The notes under the pieces are model-generated. The model had not been told where the DNA came from, did not search any database, and saw nothing but the letters and a program-made list of their open reading frames with translations. From Chloroflexota bacterium (GTDB lineage: Bacteria > Chloroflexota > Dehalococcoidia > JACPEP01): a stretch of 64,000 nucleotides of DNA. Location: NCBI GenBank assembly GCA_016183425.1, contig JACPEP010000051.1, positions 20,707 through 84,706 on the forward strand. Direction: 5' to 3'. A program made the position numbers and the translations under genes. Positions 1 to 9,147 of this stretch are shown here, piece by piece. Every line of letters begins with the position of its first letter. Position 1 is the first letter of the stretch.

Positions 1-496
1 CGGCATCCTTATCCGGGGAGAGGTTTATGACGCAGTTGGATATGACCATGTCCGCCGACTCTTTCTCCAAGGGCAGTTTTTCCATCTCCCCGAGACGGAA
101 CTCCACATTGGTCACCCCCATCTGTAGGGCGTTCTCCCGAGCCAGGCGAATCATCTCCGGCGTCATATCCACGCCGATGGCCCGTCCTTGAGGGCCGACC
201 TTCTCCGCCGAAAGGAAGACATCTATGCCGCCGCCGGAGCCCAGGTCCACCACCACTTGTCCCGGCTGGAGAAGAGCCAGGGCGACGGGATTGCCACAGC
301 CTGCCGATGCTCCGATTACCGCATCGGGCAGATGGCACAGCGCCTCTTGACCATATTGCTCCGCCGCCCGTTCCTGGCGCCTTTCCAGGCTATCTGGGGC
401 GGCGGCCGAAGCCGGCGGGCAGCAGGAAGAAACAGAAACTGCCAACTGAGAGTACCTCTTCCGCACTACCCTCTTGATCTCTCTATCCCGATCCAT
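1..496 (-). CDS. arsM: Arsenite methyltransferase, ArsM-like (partial)
   Basis: This is the N-terminal part of a SAM-dependent methyltransferase that continues past the left edge of the window. It starts at the ATG read from 496 on the minus strand, behind a strong Shine-Dalgarno (AAAGGAGG). The protein begins [19 protein letters not shown], has a Cys pair (SSCCPP) near residue 28, then the SAM-binding motif [16 protein letters not shown], followed by [15 protein letters not shown] and [11 protein letters not shown]. This order is typical of the ArsM family, which methylates arsenite to volatile or less toxic species in the cytoplasm. The gene lies 13 nt downstream of a GNAT gene on the same strand, so the two probably form an operon. 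Catalytic cysteines further along are outside the window, so the substrate rests on family resemblance. Confidence 0.8.
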   Translation of the reverse strand, partial: MDRDREIKRVVRKRYSQLAVSVSSCCPPASAAAPDSLERRQERAAEQYGQEALCHLPDAVIGASAGCGNPVALALLQPGQVVVDLGSGGGIDVFLSAEKVGPQGRAIGVDMTPEMIRLARENALQMGVTNVEFRLGEMEKLPLEKESADMVISNCVINLSPDKDA

Positions 497-509
497 GCCT
501 CTCCTCCTT

Positions 510-1070
510 TTAGACCAGATCCTGGGAAAAGAAAAGAGCTATCTCTTTAGTGGGGTAGAGGTGGTCGTTGAAGCCACAGAAACGGAAGCCGCACTTTTGA
601 AAAAGGCGAATGGCAGGGTAGTTCTTGGTCTGAGTTTCGGCCATCAGGCCCACCAACTGCCTTTTCTTTGCCCAACGCTTAGCCTCGGCAATGAGCAAGG
701 AGGCAATGCCTCGACGTCTCAGCAACCCCTGCACCGCCATGTGATTTACCCACCCTTGGCCCTTTTCCCACCCTATACCCAACTCCAGGTAGCCCACCAC
801 GTCCTTTACCGCCACTGCCACTAGAACCAACTCCCGCTTTTGCCAGTCGGCGAGCCACTTCCAATCTACGGGAGGGTCCACCTTTAGGGCCCGGGGCAGG
901 CGCACGGGACGAAAAAGGGTACTGACCCCCTCGTCACTGGCCTTATATTCCATTTGCCACACCCACTGAGTTTCGAAGGACAGGCTAATAGTGGGAATGA
1001 CCTGAGCATCGCCAGGGATCATAGAACGAACGTACACCTTGCCTTCCCCCATGGAGCCTGGCGATACCAT
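510..1070 (-). CDS. GNAT family N-acetyltransferase
   Basis: A 186-residue acetyltransferase of the GNAT superfamily, which transfers an acetyl group from acetyl-CoA to an amine. The acetyl-CoA pyrophosphate loop is visible as VQGLLRRRGIASLLIAEA (about residues 113-130), preceded by the beta-4 strand WVNHMAV, and followed by the usual C-terminal motif NYPAIRLFQKCGF (150-162). I chose the ATG at 1070 over an upstream in-frame start because GAGGAGGG lies 4 nt before it. It precedes arsM by 13 nt, the same direction. GNAT proteins are frequent in arsenic loci, but nothing in the sequence shows the acceptor substrate. Confidence 0.8.
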   Translation of the reverse strand: MVSPGSMGEGKVYVRSMIPGDAQVIPTISLSFETQWVWQMEYKASDEGVSTLFRPVRLPRALKVDPPVDWKWLADWQKRELVLVAVAVKDVVGYLELGIGWEKGQGWVNHMAVQGLLRRRGIASLLIAEAKRWAKKRQLVGLMAETQTKNYPAIRLFQKCGFRFCGFNDHLYPTKEIALFFSQDLV

Positions 1071-1225
1071 TATACCCTCCTCAAACAAACGGGGCAAAGT
1101 GCGACGGCCCCGGAACAGACCTGAGACTCCGATACAACGCTTTCACCGAGAACCGAACTGGGTCAGGCTACTAAACGCCTCACGAGGTGCCGCTTCCCCG
1201 ATTCAAGAAGCGCCGACGGATCCGC

Positions 1226-2518
1226 TCACTTAAGACGCCGAATAAAGGGCATCCGCAGGGCGACGCCAGTGGCCACCACTACATTGACAGCCCCTAAAAA
1301 AGCCATGGTCAGGGGGGCGCCTGCCAACTCCGCCACGCCCCCAGCCATAAGGGCTCCGGCGGATTGCAGCCCCCGATCCAGGGCGTAAACACTCATGACC
1401 CGGCCCCGAAAGTCGTCCGTTATGATGCCCTGCATTAGAGTCTGGTTAATCATAGTATAGCACTGGTCGGCAAAGCCAAAGGTAGCCATGAAAAGGACAG
1501 AACCAGCCAGCCAGGGCGAAGCAGAGAAGAGAACCAAGGAGCTTCCAGCCACCATCATGCCCGCCAAAAGCAGCTTTCCCTTGTGCTGAAAATCTCCCAG
1601 GCTGGCTACCACAACGGCACCCGTCAGCGAGCCAACGCCGGTGGCAGAGAGGAGCAACCCCATGCCACCGGCGCCGATCTCAAGAATATCCCGCGCGAAG
1701 ACGGGCATAAGGGTGCGGTAGTTCATGCTGAAAAGCATGGGAACCACTGCCAACACCAGCAAGGTGAACACCGTCTGGTTGTTTCGAACATAGCTCAACC
1801 CGTCCACCATGTTCTTCCCTATCGATTCCCGGCGGGTGAATACCGACCTCTCTGGCGCCACCATCATGAAAAGCCCCAACAGGACGAAAACGTAGAGGAA
1901 CCCCCTTGCATAGTAAGCCCCGGCGACGCCAAAAAAGGTGACCAAAAAGCCGCCAATGGCAGGACCGACAATTCGGCTGGAGTTTAGGGCGGCGGAGTTC
2001 AAGGCCACCGCGTTCATCAGTTTGTCACTCGGGACCAAGTTGGGGATAAGGGCGTTGCGGGCCGGTTGCTCGAAGGCCATGGCCATGCCGATGCCCACGG
2101 TGATAGCGAAGATATGCCACACCTCGATGCGCCCCATAGAGATGAGCACCGCCATAAGAAGGGTGAGGAGAAGATTTATCGTCTTGGTAACGATAAGGAT
2201 CTGGCGTCGGTTGACCACCATGTCGGCGACAACCCCACCAAAAAGTCCCAGAAAAATCATGGGCACCGCCCGGGCAGCGTTGATCAGGCCCACCATCCAG
2301 GCGGAATCCGTCATCTGGTACACCAGCCAGTCTCGGGCCACATTCTCCATCCATTGACCCATAGAGGAGCCTACCTGGGTGTACCATAGGAGACGGTAAT
2401 CCCGGTAACCCAGGGCATCGAGTGTTCGCACGCGCTCTATCTTAGAAACAGCTTTTCCTGCAGGAAGCTTCGCAGCCATACCATTAGCCAATTTTTCCTT
2501 CTTCCGTGCGCCCACCAT
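1226..2518 (-). CDS. MFS transporter, EntS-like exporter
   Basis: A 430-residue major facilitator with about 12 hydrophobic segments after a 40-residue basic N-terminal stretch. The RDYRLLWYTQVGSSMGQWMENVARDWLVYQMT opening region (split here: RDYRLLWYTQ, then MGQWMENVARDWLVYQ) and the loop GGVVADMVVNRR between helices 2 and 3 are typical of the MFS_3 / enterobactin-exporter group. Such proteins export small molecules by proton antiport. It is 155 nt upstream of the GNAT-arsM pair on the same strand, so it could share transcription, and could export an arsenic or other toxic product, but that is inference. No convincing ribosome site precedes the ATG at 2518; an internal Met at residue 14 is an alternative. 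Confidence 0.8.
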   Translation of the reverse strand: MVGARKKEKLANGMAAKLPAGKAVSKIERVRTLDALGYRDYRLLWYTQVGSSMGQWMENVARDWLVYQMTDSAWMVGLINAARAVPMIFLGLFGGVVADMVVNRRQILIVTKTINLLLTLLMAVLISMGRIEVWHIFAITVGIGMAMAFEQPARNALIPNLVPSDKLMNAVALNSAALNSSRIVGPAIGGFLVTFFGVAGAYYARGFLYVFVLLGLFMMVAPERSVFTRRESIGKNMVDGLSYVRNNQTVFTLLVLAVVPMLFSMNYRTLMPVFARDILEIGAGGMGLLLSATGVGSLTGAVVVASLGDFQHKGKLLLAGMMVAGSSLVLFSASPWLAGSVLFMATFGFADQCYTMINQTLMQGIITDDFRGRVMSVYALDRGLQSAGALMAGGVAELAGAPLTMAFLGAVNVVVATGVALRMPFIRRLK

Positions 2519-2666
2519 TCTAGTTCACGGTCTTTTTAATGTCAAAGGCTTGCTGTGCGTTGTCCAGGACGTACTATACAGTTCATGGGTTATGGTTACC
2601 TGGAGTATATTGAGGGGGTGTGGAGACTAACAGGGGTAGACCCTTCAAAGATTGAGTGGGGGAGGT

Positions 2667-3810
2667 ATGAAGTCTGGACACCGTATCGATTACAAAGCTC
2701 TAAGGGAGATTAACCCAAAGACAGCAAGGCTGGCAGTGATCAAGTATTTAGAGAGTAGTGGCGGTAACATATCAGATACAGCCAGGGTATTCGGCATAGA
2801 GAGGGCAGTAGTTTATGACATTCTAAGAAAGCAGCAGCAAGGAGACCTAACCGATAGGAGTAGAGCGCCGAAGAGTTTTCCCAGAAGGACGCAGCCGGAG
2901 GTCGAGGAGAGGGTAATCGAGCTTAAGAACCAGATACACCTGGGTCCTAAGAGACTATCAATTCATCTGAAGAAGCACTGCGGCATTGCCGTCCCCTATG
3001 GGACAATCAGGCATATCCTAAGGAGGAACAAGTCGAAGCTGACCTACAAGCTCAAATCCCAGAGGACCAAGCTTGGCAAAAGGGAGTTTATTGACTGGTA
3101 TTCGGCCAAGCCCTTCGAGGTAGTGCCGGTAGATGTGAAGTATATAAGGGATCAGAAGGCACTAAGTAAGGAGCAGATAGTCCACCTGCATGGGATACCC
3201 AACTATCAGTGGGATGCGCTTGATGTTAACTCCCGCTTTAAGCGGGTGGCCTATTCCAGGGAAAAGAGCTGGACTAACGGGCTCTGCTTTTACCGGTGGG
3301 CGATATCCTATATCTTAGAGCCAATGGGGTTAAGGCGAGAATTGCCTTTACAGTGGATCATGGGGAGGAGTTCGGTGGAAAATCCTGGCTTAAGGTAACC
3401 GAGCTAAGGAAGCTAATAGCAGGCTTTGGCTGCCGGCTTATTCAGAATCACAAGAGCCATCCAGGGGAGAATGCCCATATCGAGAGGTCGCATAGAACCG
3501 ATGCTGTGCCCGCCTCAGGAGGGATGAGGAGCTCTATATACCGCGGGTGTTAGAGCTGCACTCGGAGCGTGACCTCTTAGCTGAGGCCCAGGCCTACACC
3601 TACTACTACAACAACCTGAGGGAGCACTCCTCACTTGATTACCTTACCCCCTTTGAGCACCTTAAGAGACAACTCCCAAACATAAGTGAAGCGATCAAAC
3701 TCGTTACACCCTTCATCCTCGATGACGTATCAGTAGCCTTAGGCCCCTGGAGTGGATACAATGTCTTGGCACAACACCACTGCGGTGAGAGGCATCGTGT
3801 TCACTTTTGA
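2667..3810 (+). pseudogene. IS481-like transposase, two frameshifts
   Basis: The transposase is read in three successive frames. Frame 1 starts at ATG 2667 (SD GGGGGAGG) with an N-terminal helix-turn-helix (NISDTARVFGIERAVVYDIL) and the first catalytic Asp in VVPVDVKYIRD. Near 3305-3320 the frame must slip by -1 to continue as LRANGVKARIAFTVDHGEEFGG, which carries the second Asp. It continues to NAHIERSHRTD, which carries the Glu. Near 3500-3525 a second -1 slip leads to DEELYIPRVLELHSERD and the C-terminal YYYNNLREHSSLDYLTP. The DDE order and the C-terminal motif fit the IS481/IS3 integrase-core group. Both shifts are equivalent to loss of one base, so the element is probably inactive. No matching terminal inverted repeats were found. 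Confidence 0.8.
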
Positions 3811-3962
3811 GGCATCATCAGTTCACTTTTCAGCCGTCGCCGACACCCCAGCCCAATTCATTGACTTCAAAGCTGAGAAATGAGAAACTGTTATTAGTCT
3901 TGTATCTCTAACCATGTGCTATGGAACAGCTCATAGCCTAGTATCTTCAACAGAGGATCTGT
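3811..3962 (+). other. Gap between IS remnant and ferredoxin gene
   Basis: No gene is seen. The first 50 nt (ending near CCGTCGCCGACACC) may be the right end of the IS481-like element. The remainder is AT-richer and precedes the ferredoxin start; no clear -35/-10 pair was recognised. The IS insertion may have separated the ferredoxin operon from its original promoter. Confidence 0.4.
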
Positions 3963-4850
3963 ATGTGCCATCTTTGCACTGAGCACGGACGGAACGAAAA
4001 GTGGTATCTCAATTTCGAGAACTTCCTCTTTGACAAGATCTTCGCCACCCCAGAAGCCCAGGAGACCGCCAAGGAGAAGATGATCGCCACCTTTGCTGAG
4101 ACGGAGTGGCGCTATACCGACACCCAATACGTCAGAAACCCCGATTATCTCAACGCCCGGGCCCATAGTGGGTTCGGCGCTCAGATAGCTACCTATGAAG
4201 AGGCGATGCAGATCCTAGAGCTAGCCAACGAAGCTACCCGACGAGAGGACAGCATGATGGTGGTCGGCCACTGCCCATGCACCCTGGTCTATCGAGGCAC
4301 GCGGGATTATGTGTGTATCGGCTTTGGCATGCCGGTGAGTATGTCCATGAAGATAGGCTACGGCCGTTTGCCAAAAGAGGGACTCACCGAGTTTGGGGGC
4401 GCCGAGTGGCGAGAGCTCCGCCGCCAGTTGCGTCGAGATGCCAAAGTGCCCCTTAAGCTGGAAGAGGCCCGGACCCTCCTCAAAGAATGGGAGAGAAAGG
4501 GGCTGTGGCATCTGGTCATGGGGCGCGGCCGCCTGCCCCTCATCGAGGCCATTTGCAACTGTGAGCGGCCTTACTGTACCTACTGGCGCTACCGGGACGT
4601 ATACGGCATCAAAGACTACTGCCTCAAATCCCATTACCTGGCCCGCATCGACCCGGAGCACTGCACCAACTGTGGCGCTTGCGTGGAGCAGTGCCAGTTT
4701 GGTGCTGTTCATACCTCTTTGATAGCAGACCTAACCAGCATCGATCCCACCAAGTGCTTCGGGTGCGGCATCTGCCGCGCCGTATGTCGACGGGACGCCA
4801 TTTCTATGGTATCTCGAGAGTCGGTGCCGGCGGCCAGGAACCTGTGGTAG
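3963..4850 (+). CDS. 4Fe-4S ferredoxin-domain protein
   Basis: A 295-residue cytoplasmic iron-sulfur protein. The C-terminal 80 residues hold two ferredoxin-type clusters: CTNCGACVEQCQFGAVH (about 233-249) and CFGCGICRAVCRRDAIS (about 261-277). The N-terminal part opens MCHLCTEHG and contains further cysteines (GHCPCTLVY, then ICNCERPYCTYW) that could bind another centre. No membrane segment or signal peptide is visible. It is the first gene of a tight set ending in meaB, 10 nt before a second ferredoxin. It may supply electrons to a B12- or CoA-linked enzyme in the pathway, but the partner is unknown. The ribosome site (AGAGGAT) is weak, and the IS remnant lies just upstream, so the true N-terminus might have been altered. 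Confidence 0.75.
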   Translation: MCHLCTEHGRNEKWYLNFENFLFDKIFATPEAQETAKEKMIATFAETEWRYTDTQYVRNPDYLNARAHSGFGAQIATYEEAMQILELANEATRREDSMMVVGHCPCTLVYRGTRDYVCIGFGMPVSMSMKIGYGRLPKEGLTEFGGAEWRELRRQLRRDAKVPLKLEEARTLLKEWERKGLWHLVMGRGRLPLIEAICNCERPYCTYWRYRDVYGIKDYCLKSHYLARIDPEHCTNCGACVEQCQFGAVHTSLIADLTSIDPTKCFGCGICRAVCRRDAISMVSRESVPAARNLW

Positions 4851-4860
4851 GAGGACGAGG

Positions 4861-5148
4861 GTGGAGACAGCCGGCGTAGAAATAACTATCGATAAGTCCC
4901 GCTGTCGCTATTCCATGTATGACCCCCTGGGGTGCAAGAGATGCCTGGCCACCTGTCCCCTGGCCATTTTCGCCACTCGTCCGGTGCAGAAGCGAGACTT
5001 CAACCGGCCTCTGGAAGAAGTAGTTGACCCCACCCTGTGGGAGCTATTGACTCCGTGGCAAGATATGTGCAACGGATGCGGCGCCTGTGTACGCGCCTGC
5101 CCTACTCAAGCCATAACAGTGAAGATAGACGGGAAGGCAATCTCCTGA
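4861..5148 (+). CDS. Small 4Fe-4S ferredoxin-like protein
   Basis: A 95-residue iron-sulfur protein starting at GTG 4861. One complete ferredoxin motif, CNGCGACVRACPTQAIT, lies at the C-terminus (about 70-86). An earlier cysteine set, GCKRCLATCPLAIF, with an upstream Cys in KSRCRYSMY, could form a second cluster with altered spacing. It is 10 nt after the larger ferredoxin gene and 11 nt before methylmalonyl-CoA epimerase, so it is almost certainly co-transcribed. It probably pairs with the preceding protein in electron transfer. The reaction they serve cannot be told from sequence alone. Confidence 0.75.
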   Translation: METAGVEITIDKSRCRYSMYDPLGCKRCLATCPLAIFATRPVQKRDFNRPLEEVVDPTLWELLTPWQDMCNGCGACVRACPTQAITVKIDGKAIS

Positions 5149-5159
5149 AAGGAGAGAGG

Positions 5160-5579
5160 ATGACGTCGAAGACTCGCCGTGGAGAGAAGAAGCTTGATCA
5201 TGTAGCAGTGGCAGTGAAGGACATGGCATCCACTTTACGCTTCTACCAGGAGGTCATGGGCATCAGCCCCAGCCACCAGGCCGTCCTTCCTCAACAAGGG
5301 GTTAAGGTAGCCTTCCTCCCGGTGGGAGATAGCGCCATCGAGCTTTTGGAGCCCACGGATCCCCAGGGGGCGGTAGCCCGTTTCCTTGAGCGGCGCGGGG
5401 AAGGGCTGCACCATATCTGCTTCCAGGTAGCTGACATCGACGCCGAGCTGCGCTCCCTGGCCCAAAAAGGGGTGGAGCTCATCGACAAGGAGCCCCGCCC
5501 GGGCGCTGAAGGACGGGTGGGGTTTCTCCATCCCCGCAACGCCAGCGGCGTCCTCATCGAGCTGGTACAGAAGGACTAA
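5160..5579 (+). CDS. mce: Methylmalonyl-CoA epimerase
   Basis: A 139-residue VOC-fold enzyme that interconverts (R)- and (S)-methylmalonyl-CoA. The paired beta-alpha-beta modules are clear: [20 protein letters not shown] at the start and [16 protein letters not shown] in the middle. Metal ligands expected in the family are visible as His in LDHVAV, His in LHHICF and Glu in VLIELV near the C-terminus. I chose ATG 5160 rather than a more upstream in-frame start because AAAGGAGAGAGG directly precedes it and the upstream stretch overlaps the ferredoxin gene. The next two genes encode a B12-binding mutase part and MeaB, which supports the assignment to the methylmalonyl-CoA pathway (propionate, odd-chain or branched substrates). 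Confidence 0.88.
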   Translation: MTSKTRRGEKKLDHVAVAVKDMASTLRFYQEVMGISPSHQAVLPQQGVKVAFLPVGDSAIELLEPTDPQGAVARFLERRGEGLHHICFQVADIDAELRSLAQKGVELIDKEPRPGAEGRVGFLHPRNASGVLIELVQKD

Positions 5580-5596
5580 CCAGAGGGTTTGTCTTC

Positions 5597-6004
5597 ATGG
5601 TATCAGAGAAAAAAATCCGTGTCCTCATTGCCAAGCCCGGACTGGATGGCCACGACCGAGGAGCTAAGGTGGTGGCCCGAGCCCTTAGAGACGCCGGCAT
5701 GGAGGTCATCTATACCGGCATCCGCCAGACCCCGGATATGATCGCCGAGGCCGCCTTACAGGAGGATGTGGACATCATCGGCATTAGCATCCTGTCGGGA
5801 GCCCACATGGAGCTCCTCCCACGCGTCTTCGCCGCCTTAAAAGCCAGGGACCTGGAAGATACCCCCGTTTTTGCAGGAGGCATAATCCCTCAGGAGGATG
5901 TTGCCTTTCTTAAGGAGCTCGGCGTCAGGGTAGTCTTCGGGCCAGGCACCATCACGGGCGATATCATCCAATTCATTCGTCAGACAGTGGGGGAGAAAGA
6001 GTGA
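5597..6004 (+). CDS. Methylmalonyl-CoA mutase, B12-binding subunit
   Basis: A 135-residue cobalamin-binding domain. It has the base-off/His-on signature [14 protein letters not shown] (about 17-30), with the axial His in DxHxxG, then the SxL motif in ISILSG and the GG motif in VFAGGIIPQ. Length and motifs match the stand-alone small subunit (C-terminal domain) of methylmalonyl-CoA mutase, which rearranges methylmalonyl-CoA to succinyl-CoA together with a catalytic subunit. No catalytic subunit gene is in this window. It lies between the epimerase gene and meaB, overlapping meaB by 4 nt. A related acyl-CoA mutase (for example isobutyryl-CoA mutase) remains possible. Confidence 0.87.
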   Translation: MVSEKKIRVLIAKPGLDGHDRGAKVVARALRDAGMEVIYTGIRQTPDMIAEAALQEDVDIIGISILSGAHMELLPRVFAALKARDLEDTPVFAGGIIPQEDVAFLKELGVRVVFGPGTITGDIIQFIRQTVGEKE

Positions 6005-6966
6005 CCAGAGAGCTAATAGAAAGGCTCCTAAAGGGAGACCGGCGTGCCCTGGCCCGACTCCTAAGCCTAGTGGAGAACGGGACGCCCGAAGGGATGGAGG
6101 CTCTTCGCCGTATCCACCGCTTCACCGGACAGGCGGGGACGGTAGGGATAACCGGCGCCACCGGCAGTGGCAAAAGCACCCTGGTAAGCCAGATAGCCAA
6201 GGAGTTCCACCGCCGCGGAAAGAAGGTGGGCATCATCGCCGTGGACCCCTCCAGCCCCTTCACTCAAGGGGCGCTACTGGGAGACCGGGTAAGGATGCAG
6301 GAGCTATGCCAGGATGAGGACATCTTCGTCCGTAGCATGGCTAGTCGCGGGGCGCTGGGGGGGCTGGCAGAGACCACCATGGATGCCATGGCCCTTATGG
6401 ATGCCTTCGGTAAAGAGGTCATCCTGGTGGAAACGGTGGGCGCCGGTCAAGACGAGGTGGCCGTTGTTCAAGCCACCCGTACCACTGTGGTTTTGCTCAC
6501 CCCAGGCACGGGGGACGATGTTCAGATGATGAAGGCAGGTTTGATGGAGATCGGCCACATCTACGTAGTCAACAAGTCAGACCGGGAGGGCGCCCCGGGC
6601 CTGACCCAACAACTGAACCACGTTCTCAGCCTGGCTCCCTCTAAAGCTTGGAACCCCCCCGTGCTCAATACGGTGGCCACCACCGGCCAGGGCATCGCCC
6701 CTCTAGTGGATGCCATTCAGCGCCATTGGAAGTTCCTGGCTGAGAGCGGGCTCGGAGCAGCGGATAACCGACAACGGATTCGCCACCATGTCCTCTCCCT
6801 GGTTCAGCAAAAGTTCCTCCAGCACACCTTGGCCCGTCTTCGAGCCAACGGCACTCTAGAAAGCCTGGTCAACGCGGTCACCCGGGGAGAGTTAGACCCT
6901 CAGTCCGCAGCGGAAAAGATTCTCGATAACCTATTTGCCCCCTCTAAAACTCAGCCATCCAACTAG
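6001..6966 (+). CDS. meaB: MeaB/ArgK-type GTPase, mutase chaperone
   Basis: A 321-residue G3E-family GTPase that protects and reloads adenosylcobalamin in methylmalonyl-CoA mutase. Visible motifs are the P-loop [14 protein letters not shown] (about 49-62), the family segment [17 protein letters not shown], the switch region [14 protein letters not shown] and the base-specificity motif NKSD (about 192-195). The start is a GTG overlapping the stop of the preceding B12-domain gene, which implies translational coupling. This order (epimerase, B12 subunit, meaB) gives strong context. It ends the tight ferredoxin-mutase transcription unit. Confidence 0.92.
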   Translation: MTRELIERLLKGDRRALARLLSLVENGTPEGMEALRRIHRFTGQAGTVGITGATGSGKSTLVSQIAKEFHRRGKKVGIIAVDPSSPFTQGALLGDRVRMQELCQDEDIFVRSMASRGALGGLAETTMDAMALMDAFGKEVILVETVGAGQDEVAVVQATRTTVVLLTPGTGDDVQMMKAGLMEIGHIYVVNKSDREGAPGLTQQLNHVLSLAPSKAWNPPVLNTVATTGQGIAPLVDAIQRHWKFLAESGLGAADNRQRIRHHVLSLVQQKFLQHTLARLRANGTLESLVNAVTRGELDPQSAAEKILDNLFAPSKTQPSN

Positions 6967-7103
6967 AGTCGCCCCCACCTTCGTCATGAAGGAATCCCCT
7001 CCATGTGCTATCATAGGTATGGTGAGAATTGTCCCAATGATACAGAAGCGGAGGAACATTTGCGCTTCCGGAAGGACACCTCTCAGAAGGGAAAATCTAT
7101 ATT

Positions 7104-8372
7104 ATGGAAACAAGCAATGCCAACCTTCAGCTAAGCATCGTCCTTTTGCTGGTCAGCGTGCTGTGCGTCGCCTTTTTCAACAGCTCCGAAGCGAGCCTCA
7201 TCTCCGTAAACAAGATCCGCATCCGCCATCGAGCTGAGGGGGGGAGCCGGGCGGCTCAAAGCGTGCAGAGGATTCTGTCCATCCCTGACCGACTCTTTGC
7301 CACCATCTCCATAATGGTTAACCTCTTCATTATCCTGGCCACCTCGGTGGGAACGGCGTTAACCTTCCAGCTTCTAGGAAATGAGGAGACCAGCGTTCTG
7401 GTGGCTACCGTGGGCATGACCGTTTTGGTGCTTCTATTTGGAGAGATCACACCTAAGACCCTGGCCCTTCAGACGGCAGAGCGGTACTCTTTGTTGGTAG
7501 CCCATGGCATTGAGGCGGTAATTAAGCTCCTCACCCCCTTTGTCTACCTCTTCACCCTCACCCCTAACCTTTTGCTGAGGGGGATCGGACGACGCCAGGC
7601 AAGGATACCCTTTGTCACCGAGGCGGAGATAAGGATGCTCATCGACATCGGCGAGGAGGAGGGCACCGTGACCCCTACTGAAGGGGAGATGCTGGACAAG
7701 GTCTTCCACTTCAAACACCGTTATGTCAAGGACGTTATGACCCCCCGTCCCGATATGGTGTGGGTTGAGGCAGGGAGCCGCTTCTCAGAGTTTCTCGCCA
7801 CCTTTCAGACCACTCCCCACTCCCGGTTCCCCGTTTATCGGGATAGCGTCGACAACGTGGTGGGCATTCTAGGCATCAAAGACGTCCTCATGGCCCAGGC
7901 CTCGGGCTCTCAGTATCCTGAGGCAACCATCGATAGCTTCGTCCGCCCTGCCTATTTCGTACCCGAGACCAAGCCCATCGGCCAACTCTTCGCTGACATG
8001 CAAGCCGAGGGCATTCAGGTGGCCATCATAGTGGACGAGTTTGGAGGCACTGCTGGTATGGTCACCATAGAGCAACTTCTTGAGGAGATCGTAGGCCAGA
8101 TCGGCGACGAGTTGACCAAAGGGGGGCGGGAGGTGCAAACCATCGATGAGAAGACGGTGGAGATTGACGGCAACATGCGCATCGACGAGGCCAACAAAGA
8201 GCTAAATTTGCACCTCCCTCCGGGCGACTACGAAACGGTGGCGGGCTTCCTCCTTCACCTCCTGGGCCATATCCCCACCAAAGGAGAGCAAGTAAGATAT
8301 GACAACCTGAGGCTTATGGTCACCGAAATGGAGGGGGTCAAGATAGAGCGCATCCTGGTCGCCCATGAATAG
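7104..8372 (+). CDS. CNNM/CorC-type hemolysin-family protein
   Basis: A 422-residue membrane protein with a DUF21 (CNNM) domain of about four helices over residues 5-180, including FNSSEASLISVNKIR and LLFGEITPKTLAL. It continues with a CBS pair (roughly 205-325, starting VKDVMTPRPDMVWV) and a C-terminal CorC_HlyC domain (about 340-420). Proteins of this layout are linked to magnesium or cobalt efflux, though the hemolysin label is historical. The ATG at 7104 follows GAAGGGAAAA. It overlaps the next gene by 8 nt, so the two are coupled. Confidence 0.87.
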   Translation: METSNANLQLSIVLLLVSVLCVAFFNSSEASLISVNKIRIRHRAEGGSRAAQSVQRILSIPDRLFATISIMVNLFIILATSVGTALTFQLLGNEETSVLVATVGMTVLVLLFGEITPKTLALQTAERYSLLVAHGIEAVIKLLTPFVYLFTLTPNLLLRGIGRRQARIPFVTEAEIRMLIDIGEEEGTVTPTEGEMLDKVFHFKHRYVKDVMTPRPDMVWVEAGSRFSEFLATFQTTPHSRFPVYRDSVDNVVGILGIKDVLMAQASGSQYPEATIDSFVRPAYFVPETKPIGQLFADMQAEGIQVAIIVDEFGGTAGMVTIEQLLEEIVGQIGDELTKGGREVQTIDEKTVEIDGNMRIDEANKELNLHLPPGDYETVAGFLLHLLGHIPTKGEQVRYDNLRLMVTEMEGVKIERILVAHE

Positions 8373-9024
8373 GATTTTGCAGCGCCTTCGGGTCACCTTC
8401 AGCCGGGGCGAGGAGGTGAAGTATATTGCCCACCTGGACATCATGCGCCTCTGGGAGAGGGTCCTTCGCCGCGCCCAAATCTCCTTGGCCTACTCTCAGG
8501 GGTTCACCCCCCACCCCAAAGTCTCCATCGCCGCCCCCCTGGCCGTGGGGGTTACCAGCGAGGCAGAGCTGATGGACGTCTTTCTCACCCGCCGTATGTC
8601 CCCCTACTACTTCACCAAGGCGGTAAGCCCCCAATTGCCGCCGGGAATTGGCGTTCTGGCCGTTCAGGAGGTGGGCCTGAAAGTGCCCTCCCTCCAATCG
8701 ATGGTGCGCTTCGCCGAGTATAATGTACTTGTATCCACAGACGGCAAGGGATTGCCCGATTTACAGCCACTGATAAGCTCCCTTCTGGAATCCCAAGAGC
8801 TTCCCTGGAGTCACAGCCGCGACAAGAGCCTGCGGAGCTACGACCTGAGAGCCCTTATCGACGACATATGGCTGATAGGCTGGCACGATACCTCCGGCAC
8901 CCTGGGCATGAGGCTCAGGACGGATAGCGCCGCCACCGGCCGTCCCGAGCAAGTGGCCTTGGCCCTGGGCTTCACCGACCATCCCCAGGCCATCCACCGC
9001 ACCAAGCTCATCCTGGGCAGGTAA
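8365..9024 (+). CDS. DUF2344 (TIGR03936-type) protein
   Basis: A 219-residue protein of the family usually described as radical-SAM-linked, beginning ILQRLRVTFSRGEEVKYIAHLDIMRLWERVLRR (motifs: RLRVTFSRGEEVKYI and HLDIMRLWERVLRRA), then YSQGFTPHPKVSIAAPLAVGV. These are hallmarks of the family. In many bacteria it is fused to, or follows, a B12-type radical SAM protein next to rpsT/rplU or rng genes. Here it follows a CNNM gene and no radical SAM gene is adjacent. The molecular role is unknown; I infer involvement in RNA or ribosome modification only from its usual context. Confidence 0.78.
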   Translation: MNRILQRLRVTFSRGEEVKYIAHLDIMRLWERVLRRAQISLAYSQGFTPHPKVSIAAPLAVGVTSEAELMDVFLTRRMSPYYFTKAVSPQLPPGIGVLAVQEVGLKVPSLQSMVRFAEYNVLVSTDGKGLPDLQPLISSLLESQELPWSHSRDKSLRSYDLRALIDDIWLIGWHDTSGTLGMRLRTDSAATGRPEQVALALGFTDHPQAIHRTKLILGR

Positions 9025-9063
9025 CCAAGATCTCTTTCCTCCCCTTTATGCTAACCAATGTAT

Positions 9064-9109
9064 TACGTGCCCGTAACCCCTTGACATTAACGTTAACCCC
9101 TAATATAAT
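9064..9109 (+). promoter_or_regulatory. Promoter with double palindrome (SBP gene)
   Basis: A perfect sigma-70 promoter: TTGACA at 9081-9086, a 17-nt spacer and TATAAT at 9104-9109. The -35 box lies inside a dyad TTGAC-N6-GTTAA (9081-9096). A second dyad, TACGTGCCCGTA, lies at 9064-9075. The same two elements with the same spacing occur at 10864-10909 before merR. A dyad on the -35 box suggests repression, or binding by a regulator other than a classic MerR activator. Confidence 0.8.
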
Positions 9110-9147
9110 CCTGGCATCGTTAGTTGAAAAGCAGGAGAGGAGGAGTC

